Of a DNA stretch of 64,000 bases, positions 23,067 to 34,459 are shown in pieces. Location of the stretch: positions 3,844,001-3,908,000 of the forward strand of contig NC_063020.1 in NCBI RefSeq assembly GCF_020509005.1, given 5' to 3'. Source of the stretch: Fulvia fulva (lineage: Eukaryota > Ascomycota > Dothideomycetes > Mycosphaerellales > Mycosphaerellaceae). The notes below the pieces were generated by a model. That model was not told where the DNA came from and did not search any database. It saw only the letters and a program-made list of their open reading frames with translations. The position numbers and the translations under genes were made by a program. How positions within the stretch are numbered: position 1 is the stretch's first letter; each line of letters begins with the position of its first letter.

Positions 23067-24857
23067 TCAGTCAAACGTGATCTTGGTCGCCTGCTTGGCG
23101 TCACCTGTATCCTTGTAGAATGCACCGTATGCATCGTGACCCTTCTTCTTGACTGTCGTTCCGAACTTCATCAGTTCTTCTGGCACAGGTTGATTCGCCT
23201 TCTTGAGCACATTGATCAATGCGCCTGCTAGGCCCTTCTCGTTTTGTGTGAATAGTGTGATGGCACGGCCGTCTTGGCCTGCTCGTCCGGTTCTGCGATA
23301 ATGTCAGTGGGAGTGGCAATGTGTACACATCTGATGTTCTTACCTTCCGATCCTGTGCACATAATCCTCCACGGTCAGCGGGAAGGTCACGTTGATCACG
23401 ACCTTGACAGCGGGAATGTCAAGTCCACGTGCAGCGACATCGGTAGCCACGAGACATGGCACCTTGCCGTTCTTGAATTCGGCCAAACTTGCCATGCGCT
23501 TCTCCTGGCTGAGATCGCCATGAATGCCTGCGACTGGGAAGCCCTTCCTTCGAATGAACTCTTCAATTCGCGTCGCTTCTTTCTTGTACAGGCAGAACAC
23601 CAGGATACGATCCGTCTTGTTCTTGCCAGATTGGTACTGCTTGAGCAGCTGGAACAAGCGATTCTGCTTGTCAAACTCCTCGACCACTTCCACCTCTTGC
23701 ACGATACGTTCATTTGCGCGAAGCTCACCAGAGGCGTTCTCGCCAATCATGAGTTTGACTGGATCCCGCAAAAACTCTGATGCGAGCTTGCGGACAGATT
23801 CTGGCCACGTTGCCGTGAACATAAGGGTTTGTCTGTCCTTGCCGTCTGCGGCTGCTGTGATAATCTTCCGGATGTCTTGCTCGAAACCCGTGTCCAGCAT
23901 GCGATCGGCCTCATCCAGCACGAGGTAGTTGACATTCGACAAATCGATTGTGCCGTCTCCAATGAAGTCATTCAGACGACCGGGTGTAGCGACCACGATA
24001 TGGCAGCCCTTCAGCTGGTGTCGCTGGTCATCCTTGCTCATGCCACCGTATACGCACACCGCCTTCAGACCACGAGGTGTTGCAAGCTTTGTCATCTGCT
24101 CTTGAATCTGCAGCGCGAGCTCTCTCGTAGGGCTCACAATGCAGACCTGTATCTTCTTGTCCTTCTTCAAGCGATTGATGCAAGGCACACCAAACGCATA
24201 TGTCTTTCCCGAGCCGGTCTCTGCGACACCGATCATATCTCTTCCATTGAACAGATATGGCCATGATGCTGCCTGGATAGGTGTTGGTGTGCTGAATCCG
24301 GCGAAGTACGCTTTTCGTCTCGTCTCGTCGAATGGAAGGGTGCCGAAAGACAGTATGGGCCCAACACTCTGCTTCAGTGGATCCTCAATCGCAATGTGCT
24401 TCTCTTTGTAGTATGCATCTGCCTCAGCTTTTCCCACTCCACTGAGATGTTCGGCATCTTCATGCGCAGCGCCTTCGATTTCGTCGCTCCGTTCAACCGC
24501 ATCTACGGCCTTTGCGGCGTTCTTCGCAGCCTTCTCGGCTCGCTTTTTCGCCTTCTTCTCTGCCTTTGCCGCTGCTTCGTCGTAGATTCCCGCATCTGCC
24601 ACTTCCTCTGCCACTTCGTGTGCTTCAACAGCCTTCAAAGCCTCTTTCTTGGCGCGCTTCAATGCCTTGCGCTCCTCCTTGGAGAGCTCAGCCTTGTGCT
24701 CGGATGCGACATCGCCATCGTTCGCGCCTGCTACAGTGGGTGTCGAGTCCTTCGCTTTCTTCTCTTTCTTCTCCTTCTTATCCTTCTTCAGCTTCTTGCT
24801 GCTGATCTCAGAGACATCAAGCACGGCATCTGCCTCTTCTCTCGAGCGTTTCGCCAT
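23067..24857 (-). CDS. DBP3: DEAD-box ATP-dependent RNA helicase, Dbp3 type
   Basis: Nucleolar RNA helicase for 60S subunit biogenesis. Exon 1 is 24857-23344 and exon 2 is 23292-23067. The 51-nt intron falls inside motif VI and restores [14 protein letters not shown]. The product is 579 aa. Order: a Lys-rich N-terminal tail ([16 protein letters not shown] and [13 protein letters not shown]), typical of Dbp3 nucleolar tails; a Q-motif region ([11 protein letters not shown]); Walker [32 protein letters not shown] in [18 protein letters not shown] in FTATWP; and motif [14 protein letters not shown] chose [10 protein letters not shown] at 24857 as the start over an in-frame upstream ATG because it fits the family. 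It is divergent from the Zn2Cys6 gene. Confidence 0.95.
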
Positions 24858-25265
24858 AACGATACTGTATCTGTTTGTGCACAATGCGAGACGGCGCAAC
24901 CAGAAAAAAGCTGTCCTAGATCGCCAAGTCTCTGCCAGATAGAGTTTCGCGTGGACGGAGGCTAAATCTGGCGGCTAAAAGTGGGCTTACCGAGGATCCT
25001 CACGCGAGTCGCTTCCTTCCAAGATTCCTTTCACACCCATTCGTACACGGTCGTGTGATAGGTGGAATCGCTTACAGTGCAGATGGAGGTCAGCTTCACG
25101 GGCTGTTCACATCTTGCTCCTGCATTGTGTTGCCGTGCCCTACCTCGAAGACCTGACCGGACCCTTCAGCAGTTCGCGCAGTGGAGAGGTGGAGTCCTTG
25201 TTTGCATGCCATATGGCTAGAACATGAAAAGGTACAAGCACTTTTGCTGAAGCACTACAGCCATC
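24858..25265. promoter_or_regulatory. Divergent promoter, DBP3 / Zn2Cys6 regulator
   Basis: 408 bases shared as upstream region by two divergent genes. No specific site is confidently recognised. Confidence 0.5.
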
Positions 25266-27177
25266 ATGGACAATGTCAATCCTCGCACAGCGCTGGATAA
25301 CGCTACAAGAATGGCACAGCTCCAACAATATGAGGAAGAAGACGGCCGACCGGCCCTGAAGAGAGCAAGATCATCCATGAGCAAACCCTCGGCAAGCAAG
25401 GCACCTGTCCAGGAGAGCATTGCGTTCGATATACAGAATGCTGGAGACCCTTTGGACTACCCTCGACGAAGAGCCACGATCGCTTGTGAGGTCTGCCGTA
25501 GCCGAAAGTCTCGGTGCGATGGAGCGAGACCAAAATGCAAATTATGCACTGAGCTGAGCGCGGACTGTGTTTATCGCGAACCTGGCATCAAGCTAGATGC
25601 TGGCGACAAGCTCATACTGGAACGCCTCGCGCATATCGAAGGGCTCTTGCAATCGAATCTGCTACAGTCACCGACCTCCGGATCAGGTCCTTTTGGCCCT
25701 ATTTCGCCTGCAACGAGCAACACTGCATCTGATGCCGATATTCAAAGCAAGCGCATGAGTGCTTCCGTGAGTTCCGTACCCATGGCATATATCCACTATG
25801 CCGAAGGCTCACACGACTCCGGCGCTGCACCTTCTCCAGTGGCCGATAATACGGGATCTCGTCTCAAAGCAATGCGATCCACAGGTCTTATTGCAACTCG
25901 AAATGGCTCGTCCACCACTTCAACTACAGCCACCGTACCAGCTTGATTTAGATGAGAACGTGCACACTTTTGCCAGAGCATTCTTTGAAAAGGTCAATGT
26001 ATGGTATGCTTGCGTGAGCCCTTACTCATGGCACAGCTATTACCGGGCGGCGTCAGCGGTCGGCTTCCGGTCAGGAGCAGAGACGTGCGTGGTTCTACTG
26101 GTACTCGCGCTTGGTCAAGCGGCAAATACTGGCCGGAGCATCTCTCGCTTGGCTGATGGCGAAGCTATACCTGGCCTTGATTACTTCAGCGCAGCGTGGA
26201 CTGTTCTTCCCGGACTCATGATTCGCAACGATGTATTGTCAGCTCAGTGTCATATATCAGCAGCAGCATATCTGCTGTACTTAGTTCGACCACTGGAAGC
26301 GTGGAACATGCTGTGCAACGCGTCCATGAAGCTGCAGTTGCTGCTCTCCGCACCGAGCACGATCGCGCCACAGGTCAAGGAGCTAAGCGAGAGGATATAT
26401 TGGAACGCGCTCATGATTGAATCAGATCTTCTGGCCGAGCTCGACCTGCCACACTCAGGTATTGTGCAGTTCGAGGAGAGCATGCGGCTGCCACGAAGCT
26501 TTCCGTACGATGCGACAGTAGCTGGATCTGACGAACTCCCCGGCAACGATGAGCTTTGGTACTTCCTTGCTGAGATTGCACTCAGGCGCCTACTCAATCG
26601 TGTTTCAAACGTTCTGTATTCGCACAAGCGCAATTCCATCGCCTCGCTGGAGCCAGTTGTGGCAGAACTCGACCATCAACTTTCCCAATGGTATGAAGGT
26701 CTTCCACCTTCGATCCGCTTTCCGCGCGAGAGACTGCCAGCCCGCGATCAGGTCCAGACAGTCCTTCGATTGCGCTACTTTGCGTGTCGCACAATCATAT
26801 TTCGGCCATACATACAAGCAGTGCTACAGGACGAGAGTCTTGCGCATGAGGCCGGCGTACAAGCTGCTTGTGAGAAGTGCCTAGACGCTTGTGTACGGCA
26901 GCTCGAGAATGTTATGGCGCATCATACTGGACATCTGCCCTATCTCTGGCAGGGAGCACTGTCGATCACGAGCCAGACTTTGCTGTTGATGGGAACGACG
27001 TTGTCGCCTGTGCTGAGCAGTCTTCTGCCTCCGAAGCAGCAGATTGACGCTGTAATCTCTGATGTTGTGGCGGAGACGGAAAGACTGGCGCATCTAGCGC
27101 CGAGTATACGACTTTGTGCTGATATCATACGCGAAGCTGAAGAAAGGCGGCAAGTCCTGATGCAACGACCTCGATGA
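25266..27177 (+). CDS. Zn2Cys6 fungal transcription factor
   Basis: Fungal binuclear zinc-cluster regulator, about 623 aa. The cluster CEVCRSRKSRC...CKLC...C uses Cys74, 77, 84, 91, 94 and 101 with spacing C-x2-C-x6-C-x6-C-x2-C-x6-C, followed by a linker and a short heptad region (LERLAHIEGLLQSN). Exon 1 is 25266-25766, with donor GTGAGT at 25767. The second exon is in another frame. Two in-phase acceptors fit: 25806 (40-nt intron, keeps AHTTPALHLLQWP) or 25839 (73-nt intron, starts at WPIIRDLV). I prefer the first because the block before WPIIRDL looks conserved in this family. The C-terminal 400 residues form the usual helical middle-homology/activation region. Target genes are unknown. Confidence 0.88.
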
Positions 27178-27364
27178 GCATGGGTACAGTGAGTGGCAAA
27201 CACTCGACGAGCAGTCCACAATCATTGTTCACGCATTCCTTGTTTGCTATCGTGCATTAGGGAACAATGTGCGTATACGAAGGAACAAAGTCTATTTCGT
27301 CGACGAGACCCCAACTTGCACCCCCCCGCAGCCCAAGGTCAGACTTTGGTCCCGCTTCTTCAAA

Positions 27365-28366
27365 ATGCAACAACATCCTATGGACTCACCGGTTGGCTCA
27401 AGACGAGGTACTTTTCGGGATTACAGTCCGACAGCTCGGCAACGCCGTAAACAATTGCTGGAAGTCCAACAGGATCTCGAACGTTTTTCAATATGCGAAG
27501 ATGCGATCGACGAAGAACCGCCGACACAACCTGGCTCAGCACCAGTCCCAGAGAGGAGACCACAGAGTCGATATCGACCAAGCAGTCCACCACGGCGCCG
27601 GTACCGCCCAGTAGGCTTTGCGCCACAAGTGAACAAGAATCTGACTCGCAACACCTCCATGAACAGTATGCTACGATACTTCAATCGCGACAGATTTGAT
27701 CAAAGAGATCTCAGCAGAGTCGCCACGGCAGCACAAAGCAAAGGTCAAAGCCCCGGCAGCATGCACAGCCCTGAGAACGTGAAAAGCCCGCCCGATCGGG
27801 ACTCGCATGTAAGACAAGAGTCTGCTGCTGCACAGCATATCAGCTATCAGAACGTGATCTACGAAGTACGTCCAGGGAGCTGTCCTCACTGCTCCGGTCA
27901 CTCCTACATCCCGCTGCGCCTCGCCTCTCAGCCGCGCATGCCTGGTTCCTGGGACGAATCGCACCACCCAGACTCCGACATCATCAACGAAGATTTGTCC
28001 CAACTCTTGACGGCCCTCTCAATCCAGCTGATACAGCATCACCAGCTCTGCCCACGATACCGATCGAAGGGTCGGGCAGACTGGCACTGGGAAGATCGAC
28101 GACCAATGTGGTTGCCACAGCTCAGTGAGAACTTCACACTCTACAAGTCGGACAGTGTGCAGTACCCGCGAGATCTGTGGAGAGATTACGAGGTGTCGAG
28201 AGCTTGGTCACAGGGAAGGAAAGCAGTAGTCAGGAGATATCTTGGAGAACCGCACCACGAGATTGCGGATATTCCAGCTGCGGTCTCGGCGGATGGAGAT
28301 GGAGATGATGAGGAGAAGCCTAAGGAGAAGGGGAAGAAGTTTTCGGTGGAGGATCTGGATAAGTAG
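27365..28366 (+). CDS. Unrecognised basic protein, 333 aa
   Basis: The frame is open from 27269. I put the start at the ATG at 27365 (MQQHPMDSP) because the upstream codons look like leader sequence, but the earlier Met remains possible. The protein is Arg/Ser/Pro-rich at the N-terminus (RRRYRPVGF). A central Cys/His-containing block follows (YEVRPGSCPHCSGHSYIPLRL), then LTALSIQLIQHHQLC with several Trp residues (DWHWEDRRPMWLPQL), and an acidic-basic tail ending KKFSVEDLDK. There is no signal peptide or membrane span. I do not recognise a family. It is tandem with the Zn2Cys6 gene (188 bases apart). Confidence 0.7.
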   Translation: MQQHPMDSPVGSRRGTFRDYSPTARQRRKQLLEVQQDLERFSICEDAIDEEPPTQPGSAPVPERRPQSRYRPSSPPRRRYRPVGFAPQVNKNLTRNTSMNSMLRYFNRDRFDQRDLSRVATAAQSKGQSPGSMHSPENVKSPPDRDSHVRQESAAAQHISYQNVIYEVRPGSCPHCSGHSYIPLRLASQPRMPGSWDESHHPDSDIINEDLSQLLTALSIQLIQHHQLCPRYRSKGRADWHWEDRRPMWLPQLSENFTLYKSDSVQYPRDLWRDYEVSRAWSQGRKAVVRRYLGEPHHEIADIPAAVSADGDGDDEEKPKEKGKKFSVEDLDK

Positions 28367-28600
28367 AAGTAGAGAGCAGTTCTCTTTCTCGACCTTGCGA
28401 CCAGCAGTGTAGTCTACTCGAGTAGGCAGGGTTGGACCGAACGACTAAGTGACCTCGAAGCTCAAAGCCATGGTGCGCCGCACCCTACCGTTTTCACAAC
28501 CTTCATCTGCCCCCTTCCCCTTTCAAGCCCACCCCAGCCATCTTCCTTCTAACCCCCACAACCCCCAGCGCATGCGCCAAGGTCCCATCGTTGCCCTCCT

Positions 28601-29317
28601 TCAACACAGTCTTCCCCCCCCCCCACCGACCATCAAGTCCACACTCGCAACTCCAAACTTCGCCTTCCAGCCTGTCTCCCCATTCGCCATCAGCTCTGAC
28701 CGTAGCCTCAACCAACCGCCCAGCGTATCCCGACCTGCCACATCGCCACTGCGTAACTCCAGGAGACGGCCCTGCAGCTTTGCCTCGAGACCCTTGAGGA
28801 CGAGCGTAGTGCCCGTGGGGATCTTGGCGATGGGGTAGAGAATGTCGTGGAAGATTGGGTCGGAAGCTCCGACTCTGTGGGTGAAGAAGTGCAGCTGTAA
28901 GGTCTGGAAGGAGGTGTGACTGGAGCCGCGACGGTCGAGGCAAGTCGCGAAGGAGGCGAGGAAGTGGTTGAGTTTCGTGAAGTCGAGAGACGTGTGGCCG
29001 TAGCGCATTGCGTTGTCTACATATACGTTTAGGACAACAGGGCTGGCTTCCAGAAGAGTTGGCGGGAAGATGTCGAGGTAGGATGCTAGGGTTGAGGCGC
29101 CGGTGTGGGTGTAGTGCAGGGCTCCGGTGATTGTGAGGTGCGTGTGGGGTCTGTGGACGGCGTCGTCGAAGAGGTGGAAGCTGGCTGCGAGTTCGAAGGG
29201 AGGTGACATGGTTGGGGTGGTGGTGGTGGTGGTGGTGGTGGTGGAGAATGGTGAAACTGTGTGGGGAAAGCAAGCGGAGCTGAAAGGTTCTGTAATGGGG
29301 AAGTGGTGTGATGCCAT
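28601..29317 (-). CDS. Unrecognised protein with a microsatellite-coded Thr run
   Basis: The frame is open from 29362; MASHHFPITEPF at 29317 is the likeliest start, while a Met after the Thr run (MSPPFELAASFHLF) is a plausible later one. The body is a well-mixed, folded-looking domain (LTITGALHYTHTGASTLASYLDIFPP, FTKLNHFLASFATCLDRRG, IPTGTTLVLKGLEAKLQGR). A GGT-repeat codes nine Thr near the N-terminus. The last codons run through an 11-base G/C homopolymer (28614-28624) that codes Gly and puts a stop just after it. A neighbouring frame continues 30-40 codons beyond the tract, so the C-terminal end is uncertain. The family is unknown. Confidence 0.65.
   Translation of the reverse strand: MASHHFPITEPFSSACFPHTVSPFSTTTTTTTTTPTMSPPFELAASFHLFDDAVHRPHTHLTITGALHYTHTGASTLASYLDIFPPTLLEASPVVLNVYVDNAMRYGHTSLDFTKLNHFLASFATCLDRRGSSHTSFQTLQLHFFTHRVGASDPIFHDILYPIAKIPTGTTLVLKGLEAKLQGRLLELRSGDVAGRDTLGGWLRLRSELMANGETGWKAKFGVASVDLMVGGGGGRLC
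29216..29244. repeat. (GGT)n trinucleotide microsatellite
   Basis: About nine to ten GGT units inside the N-terminal coding part of the minus-strand gene, read as ACC (Thr). Length is expected to be polymorphic. Confidence 0.85.
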
Positions 29318-29468
29318 GACAAGAAGGTGATGTGTTGGCGGCGCGTGAGGACATTCACTCACTCGTCAACCCAGCGCATGTGCCAGCTTCACGTCTTCCT
29401 CCCCTTGGAGACTAGGTGCATCCTCGCACCAGCCAGGGGATCAATCCAAGCTCGTTCACTCGAGTGAC

Positions 29469-29886
29469 TCAATTCCACGTCTTTGGCGCAACCCTATCAC
29501 ATGCCAACATCAGCCTCCGCACGCAAACTTCTTCCGACACAGAACATACCTCACTTCCCCACCACAGCAAAATCCCTCACATCAACCCCATGCTCCGCAC
29601 CACCAAGCGTCACCTCAGATAGCATGATCTCCAGCTTCCGTATCGTGCGCTCAGCCTTTCTCTCCTCCTTGCGTTTCGATTCCTGAAAGGTCGTGGCGCT
29701 CATGCCCACGCTCAAGTCTTCTGTATCATGCAAGAAGGCGGTTGAGTCCTGGTCGACATCGTTGTGCCTCCCGAGGTGGGATCCGGCGAAGGCTGCGCTC
29801 ACGTCGGCTTTCATGTGTTTGGATAAGTTGGCTGAGTGTGTATCGGCGTCGCGGGGGTTGGTTGAGGTGGTTTGGGGGTTGGACAT
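29469..29886 (-). CDS. Small unrecognised protein, 118 aa, two exons
   Basis: Exon 1 is 29886-29555 and exon 2 is only 25 nt (29493-29469). Donor GTGAGG and acceptor GTGATAG remove 61 nt and change the C-terminus from a stop after AVVGK to AVVGKVAPKTWN, which looks more protein-like. The product starts MSNPQTTSTNPRD. It is hydrophilic and has a charged helix (ESKRKEERKAERTIRKLEIM) typical of a short coiled coil. There is no signal peptide. Function is unknown; small helical proteins of this kind are common in Dothideomycetes. Confidence 0.65.
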
Positions 29887-30185
29887 TGTTGTTTGTAGAC
29901 GAGATGTGGAATGTCGGGGTGGTGTGTTGCTTTGTGTTTCGTGTTTCGTGCATCGTGTATTGGAGTGTTTGTGAGGGGCGTGGGAGGTGAAGAATGGTTG
30001 TCTGGGGTGGAAGTGGGGCCGGCGATCTTCACATGCTACATTCACTCGGTCCGTTGGTGCTTCTGGCTTGGGCTACATCGCGGTGGACATCTCAGGATTC
30101 TGCCTTGCGCTTTTGTTCTTAGGTAACGATGCCTATGCATCGACATCCTGAAGACCTGCCTGAGGGGCCTCTTAGCTACCCTACA

Positions 30186-31046
30186 TCACCCTCCTGCCCT
30201 CGTTCGTATCCTCTGCAATCGATCGTTTGCCCGAATCGGAAACTCCCCAGGAATAGCTCCATTCGCCCTCCACTCATTTAACTTTCTCACATTGCGATAT
30301 ACCCAATTCACATACAGCCACACCAGCGGATGTTTGTAGATCACTCGGAACGCCGTGCGCATGTATAACCCCACCTCAATCACCTCCTCAATCGTAGGGC
30401 CTCGATCCGGGTCGCGGAGCTTCCAGTCATCTAGCGTAGGTTTCCAAGACGGCCAGGCTTCCTCCGTGATCTGTAGCCAGCTGGAATCGGGTGTGGGCGG
30501 GGAGACGATGGTGGCGAGGAGCAGAAGTTTCGTGTCGTTGCGTCTGGAGCCGCACAGGGGTTGTCTGGGAACGGTCAGTGCTGATCTCCGGGTGAGGATG
30601 GTGGGAGCGGGTCACTGTTTCTCGAAGCGCACGTCTTTGATGGGGATGTTCTTCGCGCCGAACTGCCTCAGCATGCTTAGTGAAGTGAAGGCGGGTGGGT
30701 CGAGCAGTCTTGGAATTCGTGCGTGCCCAGTCTCGCGCAGCGTCAGACTGAATGCGTTGCAGGTGAAGAAGATGCTTGGTGTTTCAAGCACCGTCTGTCG
30801 GCAAGTGAAGACGAGGCAGGGTAGTCGGAGTCGATAGAAGCGGATTCGATCATCAGGTCTGTGGAGTGCGTACTCGTATATCGTGTTTCTGAGCTCCGCT
30901 GGGAGTTGGAGTAGGCGGCTGTCAGGTTGAGGCGCAAAAGCTGCCTTTGCTGTGCGCTTCCGTCTGAGGCTGTTTTGTGATCGCGCTTTGCTGACGCCCC
31001 TGGAAGGTCCACGTTTGGGAGTAGGCGGCACGACGGAAGCTTCCAT
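30186..31046 (-). CDS. 2EXR/F-box-like protein, 269 aa
   Basis: Exon 1 is 31046-30616 and exon 2 is 30564-30186; a 51-nt intron (donor GTGACC, branch CACTGAC, acceptor TTCCCAG) joins RFEKQ to QPLCGSRRNDTK. The product starts MEASVVPPTPKRG and has a basic N-terminus with KRTAKAAF. The segment LLQLPAELRNTIYEYAL is the signature opening of the 2EXR/F-box-like module found in hundreds of fungal proteins, followed by LVFTCRQTVLE. The C-terminal half contains ITEEAWPSWKPTLDDWKLRD. By family analogy it may bind partner proteins for ubiquitin ligases, but no Skp1-binding evidence is visible. The intron donor is weak, so the junction carries some uncertainty. Confidence 0.75.
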
Positions 31047-31722
31047 GTCGAGCACACGAAGACCCTGCCAAACGAGCTGGCTGCTTGGTAATGATGGGAT
31101 GGTGTTAGCACGAGACCGATGTAGGTGGAAAAGATGAAACAAAGCTCCGACATGCGGTGGAGACGAGGCACTTGCATGTTCGTGGCTGCCGTCAGTCAAG
31201 ACCGGCCGTCACGGCAACAGTGAAGGCGGTTTCGGGCAGCCGCGCCATTGGCACGTGAAGTTTGTCCGCACAGCACCCGTTCCTGCCTCCCGGTTGATGT
31301 CCGTAATCTGTCGCTTTATGAAGGTGTACCGAGAACACCACCTACGTGCTCCAGTCCCGGGTGAGCGTTGAATTAAAAATGGCACTGTGGCTCGTAGCCA
31401 TAGCTTCTGCTTGTACGGCTGTTCTATAGTAATACCCAGAATAATACCACCTGCGTCATGCTACTGTACAGGGCTGATCAAGTCAACATAGAAGAAGCCT
31501 GTAGTCATCGTGTACCGTCTCACCAACATCCCCTCTCATCACCTTCTTCGTGTCAATCCCGTTCTGTCGTCCTCTCAAATCGCGGTGCGGTCTATCATGT
31601 ATACAGACCCCACCCAGCAAACGCCTCGCCAAATTACATTCTCATCCTCGGGATCTTCTCCAACCCACTCTGCCTCATCATTCTCGTCATCTCTTGCGTA
31701 TCCCACCGCGTCAAAGGCCACA
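31047..31722. other. Intergenic, nothing recognised
   Basis: 676 bases holding the promoter of the 2EXR-like gene and the 3' flank of the CorA gene. Low-complexity pyrimidine stretches lie near 31500-31720. No gene is supported. Confidence 0.5.
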
Positions 31723-34459
31723 TCACACTATACCATAAACCCTCTTCGCAATGAAATAGCAAGTCACACCAAAAGCCAGGAGACCCGCCGTGATGCACCA
31801 GAACCACGTCAAATCTCCCTCATACTCCTGCCCCGGCACCCAGACGTTCATTCCCCACATTCCAGTAATAATGTTCATGGGCAGAACGATCGTTCCCAGG
31901 ACTGTGAGTTTCCCCAGCACGTCGGCGTTTTGCTCGGCGCGCTCGTTCATGCGGATGTTGATTTGGGCGACGTAGTTGCCGTGGGCTCGGGAGAGGAGGC
32001 TGTATAGTGCGGTTAGTAGAAATTCTGCGTCATGGTTGGAGATAGGGGTTTGCTTACCTTTCGAAATGGGAGAGGTTGCCAGTCATGGTGACGATGTGAT
32101 CTTGGATATCGCCCAGGTAAAGACCAATTTCAGATCGCGGTGCGACATCCCATTGTTCGTTGCAACGTTTGGCGAAACCCTTGATGACATCGGCTTTGTT
32201 GCCCAGCAAGCGGTAGAGACCCATGACTTTCTTGCGGCATTCACCAACACGGCGCAGCATGTCACCACCACTGGATCCGGTAATCTTCTCGCCTTCGCTC
32301 TTGGCGGCGCCGGCATCTGCTTGGGTGTTGCCTTTTCCTTGGCTCTTGGGGCGTTGGGCCGGTTTCTTCTGGGAGGGGGAGACTTTGCCCTCAGCTTGAT
32401 CGGCGGCTGTTGTGTGCATGTAGAGGATATCTTCATCGATTTCATCAACCTCTTTCTCGATCTCGGAGACAAGCGGGGCGTAGACGTCAGTCACATCATC
32501 GATAATGGCGTAGCTGATCCAGTCTGCCGTCGGGCTCATGTAATCATTAAGCTGGCGGACACGTCGTCGGACGTTGGCTGGGTGGGGGCTTTCCGAATGA
32601 TGGAAGCTGATGACGCCGTCGCGGAAGACGAGGACAAACATGTTGATGGGCTCCATGTACTCCTCATCGTCCTTGTCCTGCTCAAAGGTGCGGTAGTTGA
32701 CGAAGTAGTAATGTGGGAACAGCTCGACTTTCTCGCGAGGCTCGTCCATGAGGATATCTTCGGAGGTCAACTGGTGAATGCCAAAAGCTTTTGAGATGAC
32801 CTTCATCTCCGTCTCGGTGGGCTTGAGTACGTCCAGCCAGAACGTGGGACGGTTGCCATATCGCTTTTGCTTCGGCTTGGGAGTAGCCAAGCCAGATGCA
32901 GGAGCAGAGTCGGCGACTGATTTGTGGTTGCTCATGACCGAGTTGGGCCTGTCGAGCAGGTCAGGTACAACGGATGGTTTCTTGGCAGTTCCGTCACTGT
33001 TGGAGCGATGCTGGTTCATTGGTGGTCGTTCCATCTTGTCTTCGGTCCTCCCTTCATCTTCGCAATCATCCTCATCCTCGCTGCTTTCACAGATCTCAGG
33101 GGGATCTGGACGGAACAGCTCCTTGAACGTGCATCCATCCTGCAAATCGCTGATCGTTCGAGCGTGGATCGTGGAGTCAAGGGTCTCGTTGAAGTAAGTG
33201 AACCTGAAAGGCGACTCATCGATCTGGCGATGCCAATTCGTCTTCACTGGACGCAGTCGCCCACCAACCATGACCGGTTCAGAGATCTTCTTCGCGCGGA
33301 GCAGGTCTTGATGCGTGCGCTCTTCTTTCTCCTCTCGGCTCCAATCCTCAAGCACGTCGAGATCAGGCCAGACTTTGCCACGCTTCCTCCTTCGGCGCTG
33401 GGACGAGTCTCTGTCTGCATGAAGCGTTTCCTCTCCGTCACCAATGTCAGTCGCATCGTCTTCGCCAGGGAAGCAGACATCCTTCGATGCCAGCTCAGCC
33501 ACGGTTGCCCTCCGTCGATCTTCCGGCGACCCGCTGTAGCGTCGATCGTCGTCGTGCTCATCAATGCTGATGATGGCATCACGGTCACGACCCCGATCAG
33601 AGCTTGCACCAGCAATGAAAAGATCATCCATCGAACCAATGGTCGGCGACCCAGGCACAGATGGAGGGTTGTTTACATCGTATGGCTCCTCTGGTAAATT
33701 GTTGTGAGAGATCATGCCAAGAGGTTCCATTCTACGGCGCGAGGAGGCCTTTGAGGTATTCGAAGTACGACGATTCCTGAGACCCTCCACACCAGTATTG
33801 TAGCCATGATTGTATCCACTGTTGTTGCGAGAGAGGTCCGGCTTACGACTACGTCTCGCCAACAGAGGTGTCCGTTCCTGTGCGCCATCCTGCTCATCAT
33901 CGTCGTCTCCACTCATCACAGCAGGTCCCTGCGAGAGCTTGGATCGAGACATTGCGGATCGCTGGTGGCTCATCGAGGCTTCCGATGAGCGATGCTGATG
34001 TCTGGTGAAGGGCTGGCTGACTCTAGCAAAGCTCTGCTTGATCGTTTCCCTACGCGATCTCGAGGAGAAAGGAGCATGTTCACGATGGTCCAGCAACGCC
34101 TCGCTCTCTAGACTGGTATTACTACCCCTACGGCCGCCTTGCAGACGATAGAAGCTGTCCTGCTGCGACGCATTGGCCCGTGATGCGTCGAGGAGACTCG
34201 GTCTCTGCTCATCGCCATCCACAACACTCTCGGTCGCCTCTGACGGTACAGCAAAGCTCTGCCGTCTGTTCTTCCTCTTATGATTCCGGCCACCTCGATG
34301 TCGCTTCTTCTTAGGCTTCGGCGTTTCTCCTCCTCCGAAAGCGTCCACGTTTGAGGCATTTTGCGCGCTGCCTTCGCCGGCGCCTGTCGATCTCTGAGGG
34401 AGAGCCATTGAGTCAGGGCCGGAGACTCGGACAATGCTGTCTCGCGGTGCGTTCGCCAT
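31723..34459 (-). CDS. CorA-family magnesium transporter (Alr1/Mnr2-like)
   Basis: 892-aa divalent-cation channel of the CorA superfamily. Exon 1 is 34459-32058 and exon 2 is 31999-31723; a 58-nt intron (GTAAGC, TATACAG) joins GNLSHFES to LLSRAHGNYVAQINIRMN. I chose MANAPRDSIV at 34459 as start. The long N-terminal half is disordered, with a basic patch (KPKKKRHRGGRNHKRKNRRQ) and acidic clusters, as in fungal Alr/Mnr2 proteins. The cytoplasmic CorA domain includes TFWLDVLKPTETEM and a long helix region. The C-terminus has two TM helices with the signature GMN in NIITGMWGMNVW and the loop VPGQEYEGD. Plasma-membrane versus vacuolar location cannot be decided here. Confidence 0.92.

Noticed and set aside
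31976..32794. 272-codon plus-strand ORF
   Set aside because: Antisense to the CorA transporter exon; explained by codon bias of the sense strand.
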